A stretch of 12,665 bases of DNA from CAZDDI01 sp964504195 (GTDB lineage Bacteria > Chloroflexota > Anaerolineae > B4-G1 > SLSP01). Below the pieces are notes generated by a model, which saw only the letters and a program-made list of their open reading frames with translations, had not been told where the DNA came from and did no database searches. The DNA is taken from the NCBI GenBank assembly GCA_964504195.1, contig CAZDDI010000089.1, positions 1 through 12,665 on the forward strand. The letters are read 5' to 3'. The position numbers and the translations under genes were made by a program. Positions 1 to 7,455 of the stretch are shown here, in pieces (the first letter of the stretch is position 1; every line of letters begins with the position of its first letter).

Positions 1-1
1 C

Positions 2-2026
2 GCATTAAATTGCACAAGCTCTATCCGACAATTGATGTTTGCTGAACTACTAGGACTTGTCGGCATCCAGGCCGACCCAGTGCAGTCGCGCGAGCACATC
101 CTGCTCTCCACCATCCTTGAACATTTCTGGCGACTGGGTGAAGACCTGGATTTACCCAAGCTGATTATGGCGATTCAGAATCCGCCGGTGCGGCAGCTCG
201 GCGTTTTTGACGTAGATACCTTCTATCCACAAAAAGACCGATTTAGCCTGGCGATGGCGTTAAACAACATCATTGCCGCGCCGGGATTTCAGAGCTGGCT
301 CCAGGGGCAACCGTTGGACATCCCCGGCTTCCTCAGTACACCGGAGGGCAAACCGCGCCACGCGATCTTCTACATCGCCCATCTCAGCGATGCCGAGCGG
401 ATGTTCTTCGCGACGATGCTGTTGAACCAGCTGATCACCTGGATGCGCACACAGCCCGGCACCACCAGCCTGCGCGCCCTGCTCTATATGGATGAGATTT
501 TTGGCTTCTTCCCGCCTATCGCCAATCCCCCCAGCAAAACACCTATGCTGACCTTGATGAAACAAGCGCGTGCGTTCGGGATCGGCGTGATGCTCACCAC
601 GCAAAATCCAGCAGACCTGGACTACAAGGGATTGACCAATGCTGGCACCTGGTTCATCGGGCGGTTACAAGCCGAGCGCGATAAGCAGCGGTTGCTGGAA
701 GGCCTGGAAAGTGCTTCATTAGAGGCCGGGCAATCACTCGACCGCGCCGCACTCAATAAAATCCTGAGCAGTTTGGGTAAACGGGTGTTCCTGCTGCACA
801 ATGTCCACGACTCGGCTCCGGTAACGTTCCAGACGCGCTGGGCGATGAGCTACTTGCGTGGGCCGCTCACCCGCTTGCAGGTGCGCGAACTGATGACAAA
901 GCACACCCCAGACGCGCCCAGCACTGCCCCCATCGCAGCGACGGGGCTGGCACCCGCTGCATCCGCGCCCATCGAGCCACGCGCCACAGCTACGGCGGTG
1001 GATACTGCTGGCGGGTACGCCTCTGCGCCGCCGGTGTTGCCTGCGGGTGTGCAACAAGTATACCTGCCGGTGCGCAAGACGGCAACGGCTGCGGAAGCGG
1101 AGCTCGCCAGGCAAGTGAGCGGGCCACCCGCCGTGGAGCGCCGGCAACTGATCTACGTCCCGGCGCTGCTAGGACTGGGGCGCCTGCATTTTGTCAAACA
1201 AACCCGCGACCTGAACGTCAACACGGCGGAGGCGTTTGCGCTATTAGCGCAGCCGCCGGAGGGAGTCGGGGGTGTGCGTTGGGAGCACGCGCAGCCGCTC
1301 GAGATTACCGTCCGCGATTTGGCGGATCGAGCTGAGCCGGAGGCGCTCTTCGATGTACTGCCAGAGACCATCAACGAGGCACGGGAGCTCAGCGCGTTAC
1401 AGCGCGAGCTGGCCGATCATCTCTACCGCACCGGCAACCTCACACTGCAATACAACCCCGCAACGAAATTGCACTCGCGCCCCGACGAAGATGCACGTGC
1501 CTTCCATCAACGGGTGGAGCAGGCGGCCCGCGAGCTGCGCGACGCCGATGTGGACAAGCTCAAGGCACAATATGCACAACAAGCGCGGCGGCTGGAAGAT
1601 CGCTTGCGGCGCGCAGAGGCAACGCTAGAGCGGCGGCAGACGCAAGCGCGCCAGCGTAAGCAGGATGCCCTCATCACGGCGGGCGAAACCGTGCTGAGCC
1701 TGTTCGCCGGGCGGCAACGCTCAGTCGCCACCGCCGCGCGGCGCATCACGCAGACATCAACGGCGCAGACCGACGCACGCGCGGCAGAAGAAGAGGTCAG
1801 CGTAGTACAGGCCGATCTCAAGGTATTGCAGGAGGAGCTGCACGAGAAGACTCAGGCAATTGTACAGCAATGGGAAGCAGCAGTGGGCCAATTCGAGGAG
1901 ATTCCCATCCGTCCACGCCGTACAGATGTGGAAATAAATCTATTCGCGGTCGTGTGGGTGCCGGAGTGGCAACTCGCCTACAAAAGCGGCCCTGTGGTGC
2001 AAACGACGACGCTGCCAGCGTATTGA
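2..2026 (+). CDS. HerA/FtsK-superfamily ATPase with C-terminal coiled coil, 5' partial
   Basis: This is the C-terminal two thirds of a large P-loop ATPase of the HerA/DUF87 type, the DNA- or polymer-pumping branch of the FtsK superfamily. The frame is open to the left edge, so the Walker A half lies outside the window. The TTG at 32 and ATG at 35 are internal codons with no Shine-Dalgarno. Visible landmarks are a Walker B strand ending in Asp-Glu (codons 491-496, LLYMDE), a TQNP sensor (599-610) and the downstream GTWFIGRLQ arm with conserved Arg. After a Pro/Ala-rich linker (about 900-1080) comes a C-terminal module. Its long charged helix (about 1500-1900) reads as coiled coil, and it ends in a hydrophobic VVWVPEWQL segment. 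From about codon 41 onward it matches my memory of full-length Chloroflexota ATPases of this type. Its partner and substrate are not known, and nothing links it functionally to the immunity genes beyond proximity. Confidence 0.85.
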   Translation, partial: ALNCTSSIRQLMFAELLGLVGIQADPVQSREHILLSTILEHFWRLGEDLDLPKLIMAIQNPPVRQLGVFDVDTFYPQKDRFSLAMALNNIIAAPGFQSWLQGQPLDIPGFLSTPEGKPRHAIFYIAHLSDAERMFFATMLLNQLITWMRTQPGTTSLRALLYMDEIFGFFPPIANPPSKTPMLTLMKQARAFGIGVMLTTQNPADLDYKGLTNAGTWFIGRLQAERDKQRLLEGLESASLEAGQSLDRAALNKILSSLGKRVFLLHNVHDSAPVTFQTRWAMSYLRGPLTRLQVRELMTKHTPDAPSTAPIAATGLAPAASAPIEPRATATAVDTAGGYASAPPVLPAGVQQVYLPVRKTATAAEAELARQVSGPPAVERRQLIYVPALLGLGRLHFVKQTRDLNVNTAEAFALLAQPPEGVGGVRWEHAQPLEITVRDLADRAEPEALFDVLPETINEARELSALQRELADHLYRTGNLTLQYNPATKLHSRPDEDARAFHQRVEQAARELRDADVDKLKAQYAQQARRLEDRLRRAEATLERRQTQARQRKQDALITAGETVLSLFAGRQRSVATAARRITQTSTAQTDARAAEEEVSVVQADLKVLQEELHEKTQAIVQQWEAAVGQFEEIPIRPRRTDVEINLFAVVWVPEWQLAYKSGPVVQTTTLPAY

Positions 2027-2233
2027 GCGCGTGACCTTAACCGCGCCTTGGGCACACCCGCGCAGGTCGGGGCCACGTTAACCGAACTCCTGCAGCATCT
2101 TAGACGCTTTGGGTTCAAACAACGCCGCCGTAAATCCCCCAATGTTGAACAGCGGCTAGCGTTAATTGCAGCTGCGTTAGATGCACCAGAAATTATTAGT
2201 ACAGCCGATGGCTTGCAATACGTTTTACCTTGA
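2027..2233 (+). pseudogene. Short coding-like remnant after the ATPase gene
   Basis: This 68-codon open stretch begins directly after the ATPase stop codon, in the same frame. It reads like protein: an amphipathic helix (LTELLQHLRRFGF), a basic stretch (KQRRRKSP), a second helix (NVEQRLALIAAALDAP) and a short end (ADGLQYVLP). The only start is a TTG at 2048 with no ribosome binding site. It could be the 3' end of a deleted gene, such as a transposase or regulator, but I do not recognise the family. It overlaps the start of the WD40 frame, so the two are best seen as separate remnants joined at about 2210-2233. Low confidence that it is expressed. Confidence 0.3.
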
Positions 2234-2900
2234 TGCCTATGGGCGCAAGGGGGCGCTCAAAAAACTCCCGCCCGGCGAATCCAATCAGGTGGAGCATCTC
2301 CGCGCCGCCGTTTCGGCGGATGGCAAGGTCGCGCTTGTCTCATGGAACGGGACGTTCACCGTGCTGTGGGGTGACAAATTCGAGCATAGCACGGGTTGGC
2401 TGATGCATCCCGCTGACCGCACCCGCGCAGATACGTCCGATTTTGCCCCGCCGGCGTGGGCCGGAACGCCCCTGCCCGCCGCCGATTGGGCGCGCTTTTC
2501 CACCTGGCAGACCCACTCGGATGATTGCCGCCGCCTCAACGCCGCCGCTTTCTCACCCGATGGCGCGATTCTGGCGCTGGCCAGTGGCTTCCACCAACGC
2601 GGGACGCAACCGCAGGACAAGCGCGGGCGCATCTACCTCTATCGGCTGTCCGACCAGCACACCCGCGAGTTGGTCACGCCCGCCGAACAGCGCTGGTTCG
2701 ACGCCATCGCCTGGTCGCCGGACAGCGCGCGCATCGCTGCCGGGACGCGCAACGGCATGATTTGCTTCTTCGACGCGGCGCGCGGCGACTTCCTGGGCGA
2801 AATCGCCGCGCACGGGGCGGGGATTAACACGCTATGCTTCACCACCGAGGGGCGGCTCATCTCCGCTTCAGATGATGGCAGCCTCGGCATTTGGGAATAG
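2181..2900 (+). CDS. WD40-repeat protein fragment
   Basis: The frame encodes up to 239 residues. The last 120 contain two or three WD40-type repeats: a LNAAAFSPDG blade followed by GRIYLYRL, a FDAIAWSPDS blade followed by GMICFFDA, and a final blade ending in SASDDGSLGIWE. A weaker blade near residues 40-70 reads VSADGKVALVSWNGTFTVLW. A complete WD40 propeller needs about seven blades, so this is roughly half a protein. The ATGs at 2181 and 2208 have no Shine-Dalgarno and lie inside the overlapping upstream remnant, so I suspect a 5' truncation. WD40 propellers are protein-interaction scaffolds, and no partner is evident. The reading frame itself is intact to its stop. Confidence 0.6.
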   Translation: MHQKLLVQPMACNTFYLDAYGRKGALKKLPPGESNQVEHLRAAVSADGKVALVSWNGTFTVLWGDKFEHSTGWLMHPADRTRADTSDFAPPAWAGTPLPAADWARFSTWQTHSDDCRRLNAAAFSPDGAILALASGFHQRGTQPQDKRGRIYLYRLSDQHTRELVTPAEQRWFDAIAWSPDSARIAAGTRNGMICFFDAARGDFLGEIAAHGAGINTLCFTTEGRLISASDDGSLGIWE

Positions 2901-2958
2901 AATCCTTTTACTCGAACAAGGCGGTTTTATGGAGACGCGAACCTTGGACGCAAACATC

Positions 2959-2966
2959 GGGAGGAG
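2959..2966 (+). promoter_or_regulatory. Ribosome binding site deciding the SUKH start at 2975
   Basis: GGGAGGAG lies 8 bases before the ATG at 2975. The longer frame opening at 2891 would add 28 residues of non-conserved sequence and would overlap the WD40 stop region. The SD therefore fixes the start at 2975. Confidence 0.7.
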
Positions 2967-2974
2967 TGTTGCTG

Positions 2975-3562
2975 ATGTGCGAAACTGAGATACCCCAACT
3001 TGTGACTGACATCATCGCATGGCTGGCTGAACACGGCCCCGACTATGTACAGAGACCGCCCAACCCGGGCGCGACAGAGGCGGAGTTGGGCGCGCTGGAG
3101 ACAAGTCTGGGCCACCTGCTGCCATCCGCGCTCGCGGCTATGCTGCGCGTGGTCAACGGCGATCTCTACATCGGCGAGTATGTGACCCTTTCCACCCAGG
3201 CGATTGCGCGAACGTGGGACATCGGGCGGCAGCTGGTAGCCGACGGCACGTATGCGCGCTTTGAACCGCATTACGAAAGCGGCGGCGTCCTCAAGCCAGG
3301 CTGGTGGCATCCAGGGCTGATTCCAGTGCTGGAAGATAGCTGCGGCAACCAGCTTTGTATTGACCTAGACCCCGGCCCAAAGGGCGTGGTGGGGCAAATG
3401 GTATGGTGGGAAATTCACGAAGGCCCTATCCCCCACGGCGCAGATTCCTTGCACACCTTGCTTCGCATCCACTGGGAACACCTTTCTTCGGGCAAGTACG
3501 ACACGCCCGAAGCCTGGGAGAACGCCGGCTGCTGGGACTTGACGCGGGTGAAGCGGACATGA
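2975..3562 (+). CDS. SUKH (SMI1/KNR4) family immunity-type protein
   Basis: A 195-residue protein of the SUKH superfamily, the commonest fold among immunity proteins of bacterial polymorphic toxin systems. Members bind and neutralise very diverse, often nuclease, toxins in the cytoplasm. The N-terminal helix pair with the ATEAELGALETSLG motif and the LPSALAAMLRVVNGD signature (Leu-Pro then Asn-Gly) is typical. So is the later block GLIPVLEDSCGNQLCIDLDP followed by GVVGQMVWWE, which is the core strand pair of the fold. The start at 2975 is set by a strong SD. The stop overlaps the next start as ATGA, which indicates translational coupling in an operon. The cognate toxin cannot be inferred from the sequence. 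Confidence 0.85.
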   Translation: MCETEIPQLVTDIIAWLAEHGPDYVQRPPNPGATEAELGALETSLGHLLPSALAAMLRVVNGDLYIGEYVTLSTQAIARTWDIGRQLVADGTYARFEPHYESGGVLKPGWWHPGLIPVLEDSCGNQLCIDLDPGPKGVVGQMVWWEIHEGPIPHGADSLHTLLRIHWEHLSSGKYDTPEAWENAGCWDLTRVKRT

Positions 3563-4209
3563 ACGCGACGATCCACTGGCCTACGATTCTGGCTCAAAAG
3601 CCATTCTGGATCTACTACCTGCGCCTCTTCCAGAACTTCGACGGTGACCGTGTGGCGACCTGCTGCGATTTCTTCAGCGTGACGCGGGCCGAATTGGAAA
3701 CCACCATCCTCCGCGATCTTTATCAACTGCACCAGGCAGATGGAGAGGATATTGCCCTCCATACTTTGCGCCTCCCCACCACCACCGGCGCAACCTTGGA
3801 GATCGCCTTTCAACCCTACGGCCCTGGCGAGCGGTTCCGGTTGACAGCAGACGCGGACTCCGTGCTGCTCGCCGAGGTAGACGTGGACCACGTCTGCGTC
3901 CCGCGCTTCCCATTGCGCGATCTGCCGGACGTGGCGGCGCGGCTTTCGGGCGACCTGGCGCAGACCTACGGCACGCTCCTGCTCTACAAGCTCACCCACG
4001 TCACGCCGGAAGATGACCTGGATGGGTTGATCGCTCTCCTGCGCTCCGCTTTCCCGCTTGACCTGTTCATACCAGAGGAGCTAGACCCCATCCTCGCGGC
4101 GCAACAGCGGGCCTGGCGCAATCGCCTGCGGCGTCCCCGGCCTGTGCCGGTCATCGCGCATCCGTTGTGGCAGGCTTGGATGGATCCGCAATCAAAGGAG
4201 AAACTATGA
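3559..4209 (+). CDS. Unnamed immunity-type protein, family member A
   Basis: A 216-residue soluble protein with no signal peptide or membrane segment. It is not a family I can name. It is clearly related to the protein at 7456-8202: the first 28 residues align without a gap, sharing Trp7, Phe16-Trp17, Tyr20 and Phe27-Asp28. Two later blocks also correspond: the VPRFPLRDLPDVAARL region, and LLLYKLTHVTPEDDLDGL matching LYLLFYPLATLTATDDR in the other copy. The start overlaps the SUKH stop (ATGA) and the stop overlaps the next small gene in the same way, so it is in the middle of a coupled operon. An immunity role is inferred from context only. Confidence 0.7.
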   Translation: MNATIHWPTILAQKPFWIYYLRLFQNFDGDRVATCCDFFSVTRAELETTILRDLYQLHQADGEDIALHTLRLPTTTGATLEIAFQPYGPGERFRLTADADSVLLAEVDVDHVCVPRFPLRDLPDVAARLSGDLAQTYGTLLLYKLTHVTPEDDLDGLIALLRSAFPLDLFIPEELDPILAAQQRAWRNRLRRPRPVPVIAHPLWQAWMDPQSKEKL

Positions 4210-4370
4210 CACCCAAACTCCATTACTCAGTGGCTCTCGATCCCCGCGACTATCTCACCCGCACCGCCGCCGCCTTCGGCTGGAGCCTCAAGCAGTTGTG
4301 CCACCGGCTGGAGACGCACGATCTGGCGCTGGAATTCCTCGGCCTCCACGATGAGGAAATGGAAGCCTGA
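4206..4370 (+). CDS. Small hypothetical protein, 54 aa
   Basis: A 54-residue ORF with ATG at 4206 overlapping the preceding stop codon, and an AAAGGAGAA ribosome binding site just upstream inside the previous gene. The sequence is mostly helical (YLTRTAAAFGWSLKQL, then a second helix) and ends in an acidic tail. The coupling and strong SD argue that it is a real gene. No family is recognised. It could be an intact small protein or the 5' part of a gene cut short before the hairpin region that follows it. Confidence 0.5.
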   Translation: MTPKLHYSVALDPRDYLTRTAAAFGWSLKQLCHRLETHDLALEFLGLHDEEMEA

Positions 4371-4373
4371 CGC

Positions 4374-4420
4374 CTGATGATGAATCATCAGCCTGCTACT
4401 CGAGGCCTGCTCAAGCAGGC
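4374..4420 (+). repeat. Two tandem perfect hairpins after the first operon block
   Basis: CTGATGAT (4374-4381) and ATCATCAG (4384-4391) form a perfect 8-bp inverted repeat with a 2-base spacer. GCCTGCT (4405-4411) and AGCAGGC (4414-4420) form a second 7-bp perfect repeat, also with a 2-base spacer. An extra GCCTGCT copy sits at 4391-4397, so alternative pairing with 4414-4420 is possible. They follow the stop at 4370 within a 139-base gap. A TTTT run appears only about 10 bases later, so a weak terminator, an RNA-stability element or the remnant of a small mobile repeat are all possible. Confidence 0.5.
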
Positions 4421-4509
4421 TAGGGATGGTTTTGTAGTCATCTTGAACCGACTTGGTGTAACAGCCGGCGATTTCAACCGCTGGCGTGGTCACTAGAAGG
4501 AACAACACT

Positions 4510-5307
4510 ATGAAAACCCCACACATCCTTGAAGTCGAACTCTACGGCGATAGCGGCATTCTGCCGGGGGCGGCGGAGTTTGCCGCCGCGTATGAGCTAT
4601 ACCGGCCCGGCCCCACCCTCACCACTTTTTTCTTTCCGGAGGGGGACGCGCTCGAAAGCGCGTTGGCCGATCTCTCGGCGCACGCGCTGGCCTTCCAGCA
4701 CATCTACACCTTCAAGTTCCGCCGGGCGGAGCTGCTCGATTACCACGGTTTTAGTTTCGGCCTACCCTGTCTCTATGACGTACTGCTCGGCGAGCGGGTC
4801 AACCCCAAAGCGCTCAAGAAGCGGGAGATGACCCTGGACTATGCCAGCGGGCGGCTGGTCTTCGCCGCGCGCATCCGCGACGCTATCGCGCCCTGCATTG
4901 CCGACGCGCACTGGCGCGAACTCGAATCCGCCGCCGGGCAATGGTTCGCGCTGGAGGTGCAGGCCACGTTGCGCGATCCGCTGCTGATTCTTCAGCCCTT
5001 CGAGGTCACGGAGAACGCCCAGCGTCCGGGTACCTACCGGCTGGTCTACGACGGGCGCGCGGTCATCAGCGAGCGGGACATCGAGACGCTGCGCCGCTGC
5101 GGGCTGTGCTACGCCGACCGGATGACGGTCAACGGTGTCACGCTGCTCCGCCATCCCATGCCCCTGCTCGCCTCCGGTCGCTTGATGCACGCCCTGCACC
5201 CCTTCCTCAAGGGCCGGGACAAAACCGAGTTCTCGGCCTTGCTGACAGCCTCGCATCCGCTAGCGCAAGCGGCGGATACGACTATAAACAACGCGGGAGG
5301 TGCATAA
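4510..5307 (+). CDS. Unrecognised 265-aa protein in the immunity operon
   Basis: The ATG at 4510 follows an AGAAGG Shine-Dalgarno at 4495-4500. This start is preferred over the upstream in-frame GTG at 4486. The 265-residue product has no signal peptide or membrane helix. It has a mixed alpha/beta N-terminal part (LEVELYGDSG, LTTFFFPEGDALESAL), a central strand-rich part (WFALEVQATLRDPLLILQPF) and a C-terminal YADRMTVNGVTLLRHPMPLL segment. I recognise no family. Its last codons overlap the next SUKH start (TAATG) with GGGAGG upstream, so the two are translationally coupled. Position in the array suggests an immunity or accessory role, but this is inference. Confidence 0.6.
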   Translation: MKTPHILEVELYGDSGILPGAAEFAAAYELYRPGPTLTTFFFPEGDALESALADLSAHALAFQHIYTFKFRRAELLDYHGFSFGLPCLYDVLLGERVNPKALKKREMTLDYASGRLVFAARIRDAIAPCIADAHWRELESAAGQWFALEVQATLRDPLLILQPFEVTENAQRPGTYRLVYDGRAVISERDIETLRRCGLCYADRMTVNGVTLLRHPMPLLASGRLMHALHPFLKGRDKTEFSALLTASHPLAQAADTTINNAGGA

Positions 5308-5969
5308 TGAACATACTCCATCTTATTCAGGAGTTCGACTGCCTCTACCAGGAGCAAGCGCCGCTGCGCTATGCCACCTTGCAACCGGGTTACGCCTTCG
5401 CGGCGGTGGACGAACTCTACGCGCGCTTGCAGGTGGACGCACTGCCGGAGGAGTACATCGCCCTGTACCGCTGGAAAAACGGCCAGCAGGACTTGCGGGA
5501 TGGCTGGGTGAACGAGTTCGAGGAGGACGCCTGGTACGAGTCCGTCCCGCTCGACGATGGGGGGCACTTCGTCTCCATCGAAAGCGCCGTGATGCTGGCG
5601 GAGATGTGGCGGGAGATCAAGACGGAGAAGGACGCCGCGCAGCAGCCATGCTACTGGAAAGAGGGCTTCATCCCACTGCTGGAGGAACAAGCCTATGGCC
5701 TGGTCGTGGTGGATACGCGGGGTTACTTCGGCGGCGAGGTCGGGCAACTGGTCTACTTCGATTACAAGTGCGGCGACGGCTACACGGTGCTGCACGCATC
5801 CATCGCCCGCTGGCTCGAAACCGCCATCGCCCTGTTGGAGCGCGGCGTCTTCTTTCAGGCAAAGAGCGTCAAGGACGTCCAGGCGTGCGTCAAAATCCAA
5901 AAGGCCATCAATGGCCGCTATACACGGCGATTTCACCATCCGCTGCCGTTGGAACTGTCCGGTGTATAA
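5307..5969 (+). CDS. SUKH (SMI1/KNR4) family immunity-type protein, second copy
   Basis: A 220-residue SUKH protein. The signature LPEEYIALYRWKNGQ (Leu-Pro, then Asn-Gly) spans about residues 46-60. The conserved core GFIPLLEEQAYGLVVVDT followed by GGEVGQLVYFDY sits at about 125-155, and a C-terminal helix ends in ARWLETAIALLERGVFF. The ATG overlaps the previous stop (TAATG) and has GGGAGG six bases upstream. A longer in-frame extension to 4941 only runs through the previous gene in another frame and is ignored. It is strongly diverged from the SUKH proteins at 2975 and 8717, as expected for immunity proteins that recognise different toxins. Confidence 0.8.
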   Translation: MNILHLIQEFDCLYQEQAPLRYATLQPGYAFAAVDELYARLQVDALPEEYIALYRWKNGQQDLRDGWVNEFEEDAWYESVPLDDGGHFVSIESAVMLAEMWREIKTEKDAAQQPCYWKEGFIPLLEEQAYGLVVVDTRGYFGGEVGQLVYFDYKCGDGYTVLHASIARWLETAIALLERGVFFQAKSVKDVQACVKIQKAINGRYTRRFHHPLPLELSGV

Positions 5970-6016
5970 ATGTGCAAACTACTCCAACTGAAAGCGCCGC
6001 CTGCGGAGGAAGGGAG

Positions 6017-6679
6017 ATGACTACAACATTGATTTGGCCCAAGACAGGTAAGGAGCTGGTGCAGGTTCCTGCCGGGCCATTTCGCTATGGTGAAGGTCTG
6101 GAGGTGCGTGAGTTGCCGACGTTCTGGATTGCCCGAACCCCCATCACAAACGCGGAATACAAACGCTTTCTCGACGCCAATGCAACGTATCCATTGCCTT
6201 ACTCGAAAGAATCCTGGGCACAGCCGTATAACTGGGACCCGGAGACGCGCATGTTTCCATTGGGCAAGGCTGAGCATCCGGTTGGGCTGGTGGATTGGTA
6301 TGATGCGTTGGCCTACGTTGAATGGGCCGGGGGGCGTGTCCCCACTGAAGAAGAATGGGAGAAAGCGGCGCGCGGTGACGACGGGCGGCGCTTTCCCTGG
6401 GGCAAGTGGGATGTAGGCCGTTGCAATAGTTTGGAGGCGGGGGTTCTGGCAACGACGCCTGTGGAAATGTACTCGCCCACCGGCGATAGTCCCTACGGCT
6501 GCGCGGATATGGTGGGCAATGTATGGGAATGGACGACCTCTCGCAACGGGGATGAGTGGTTTGTGCGAGGCGGTTCGTTTCTGAGCGAACATTTGTTCGT
6601 GCGCGTTACCTCTCGTGATTGGGATTTGCCCAATTCTGGCATCCGGCTCTATGGTTTCCGGTTTGTCGTCTCGGGATGA
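6017..6679 (+). CDS. FGE-sulfatase-fold (SUMF1-like) protein lacking the active-site cysteine
   Basis: A 220-residue protein of the formylglycine-generating-enzyme fold. Family marks in order are VPAGPFRYG, FWIARTPITNAEYKRFL, GGRVPTEEEWEKAARG, NVWEWTTS (residues 168-175) and the closing VRGGSF followed by RLYGFRFV. In true FGE, a GGSWxC motif supplies the copper-binding Cys. Here the matching residue is Ser190 (codon 6584-6586), and no partner Cys follows in the final loop. Oxidation of a sulfatase cysteine is therefore unlikely. The fold is widely reused in bacterial proteins as a binding or other catalytic module. The ATG at 6017 is preceded by GGAGGA with a 6-base spacer. It lies in line with the operon, 47 bases after the SUKH stop. 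Confidence 0.85.
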   Translation: MTTTLIWPKTGKELVQVPAGPFRYGEGLEVRELPTFWIARTPITNAEYKRFLDANATYPLPYSKESWAQPYNWDPETRMFPLGKAEHPVGLVDWYDALAYVEWAGGRVPTEEEWEKAARGDDGRRFPWGKWDVGRCNSLEAGVLATTPVEMYSPTGDSPYGCADMVGNVWEWTTSRNGDEWFVRGGSFLSEHLFVRVTSRDWDLPNSGIRLYGFRFVVSG

Positions 6680-6717
6680 GCATTCTTACGCATTGGAATC
6701 TACGGTGAGGCGAGTTG

Positions 6718-7110
6718 ATGCAATACGAACTCTGGTATTCCGAGGAAGAAAGCAGCTATCTGTTTTGCGAGGCGGGCCGTAGCCACGAATACCTGCCCGC
6801 CCCCGACGCGCGTTGTATCTGAACGGTGGAAGCAGCTTCTTGGGAAGCCGCATAAGCACGCAAACATGCGTATTTGGGATGGGAGACTTATCGCCCGATA
6901 GCAATCAACTTTTACAAAGCCAGCGCCCCTTACGGCTGGATGTCCAACTTCGCACCGTACCTATCGAACTGGACGGCAAGGTCTGGCCCACCAACGAACA
7001 CTACTTCCAGGCCAGCAAATTCCCCGGCTCGGACTATGCAGAGGCCATTCGCCAGCAACGTTCGCCGATGATTGCCGCACAGATGGGGCGCAGCCGCAAG
7101 CATCCGCGCC
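6718..7110 (+). pseudogene. NADAR-domain gene, broken by two stops, a frameshift and 3' loss
   Basis: The start is clear: GGTGAGG at 6704-6710, then ATG 6718. The first 60 codons encode a small domain (MQYELWYSEEESSYLF to KHAYLGWETYRP) interrupted by TGA at 6820-6822, where relatives I recall have Trp, and by TAA at 6853-6855. The frame then enters a NADAR (YbiA-like) domain, INFYKASAPYGWMSNFAPY. At about 6960 one base is missing, and the domain continues in another frame as PIELDGKVWPTNEHYFQASK and up to MGRSRKHP (about 7100). The C-terminal half is gone. NADAR proteins act on NAD-derived or ADP-ribosylated substrates and occur in toxin and phage-conflict loci. Neighbouring genes use TGA as a stop, so recoding is not a likely explanation. 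Confidence 0.8.
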
Positions 7111-7455
7111 GCCGGGATCGAACTCCGCTCCCCGCCGGACGTGTGGGGCTTCGAGGCGCTGCGCGTCCTGCTGCCGGACTATCGCGCCCTGCTGCTCACC
7201 ACGGAAGCCGAGCGCCGCGCCCACCTCCCGCCCGATCTGCCCGCTATCCTGCAACTGGACGAGTGGCGGCATCCCGACCTGGCCGACGACGAGCTGCCGA
7301 GCCACACGGAGACCTTCCGCCAACTGGCCTCCGTCCTCTGCACCGGCGACCCGGCCCGCTACGCGCCCACCGTCCCGCCCAACACCCACTGGCGGTACTG
7401 GCCCCACGGCGGCGATGGCGTCTTTTTTGGCAATGCCACTGCTTTGGAGGGATAG
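7072..7455 (+). pseudogene. 3' fragment of an unidentified gene fused to the NADAR remnant
   Basis: From about 7105 the frame-1 reading becomes protein-like: WGFEALRVLLPDYRALLL, then LQLDEWRHPDLADDELP, then an ending at HWRYWPHGGDGVFF. It stops at 7453-7455, directly before the next ATG. The first codons (7072 to about 7100) are merely the NADAR remnant read out of frame, and the TTG at 7072 has no ribosome binding site. It is therefore best read as the C-terminal 115 residues of a gene whose 5' part was deleted when it was joined to the NADAR gene. I do not recognise the family. Confidence 0.5.

Noticed and set aside
4443..4475. Possible -35 element TTGAAC before the 4510 gene
   Set aside because: No acceptable -10 hexamer lies at 16-18 bp spacing, so no promoter is called.
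4941..5306. Longer start for the 5307 SUKH protein
   Set aside because: The extension only reads the previous gene in another frame. The GGGAGG site and TAATG overlap fix the start at 5307.
5109..5939. Minus-strand ORF of 276 codons
   Set aside because: It is a shadow of the SUKH gene at 5307, which has a clear ribosome binding site and family signature.
6820..6855. Recoding of TGA as Trp or selenocysteine in the NADAR gene
   Set aside because: Neighbouring genes use TGA as a stop, a TAA and a frameshift follow, and the domain is truncated. Decay is the simpler reading.
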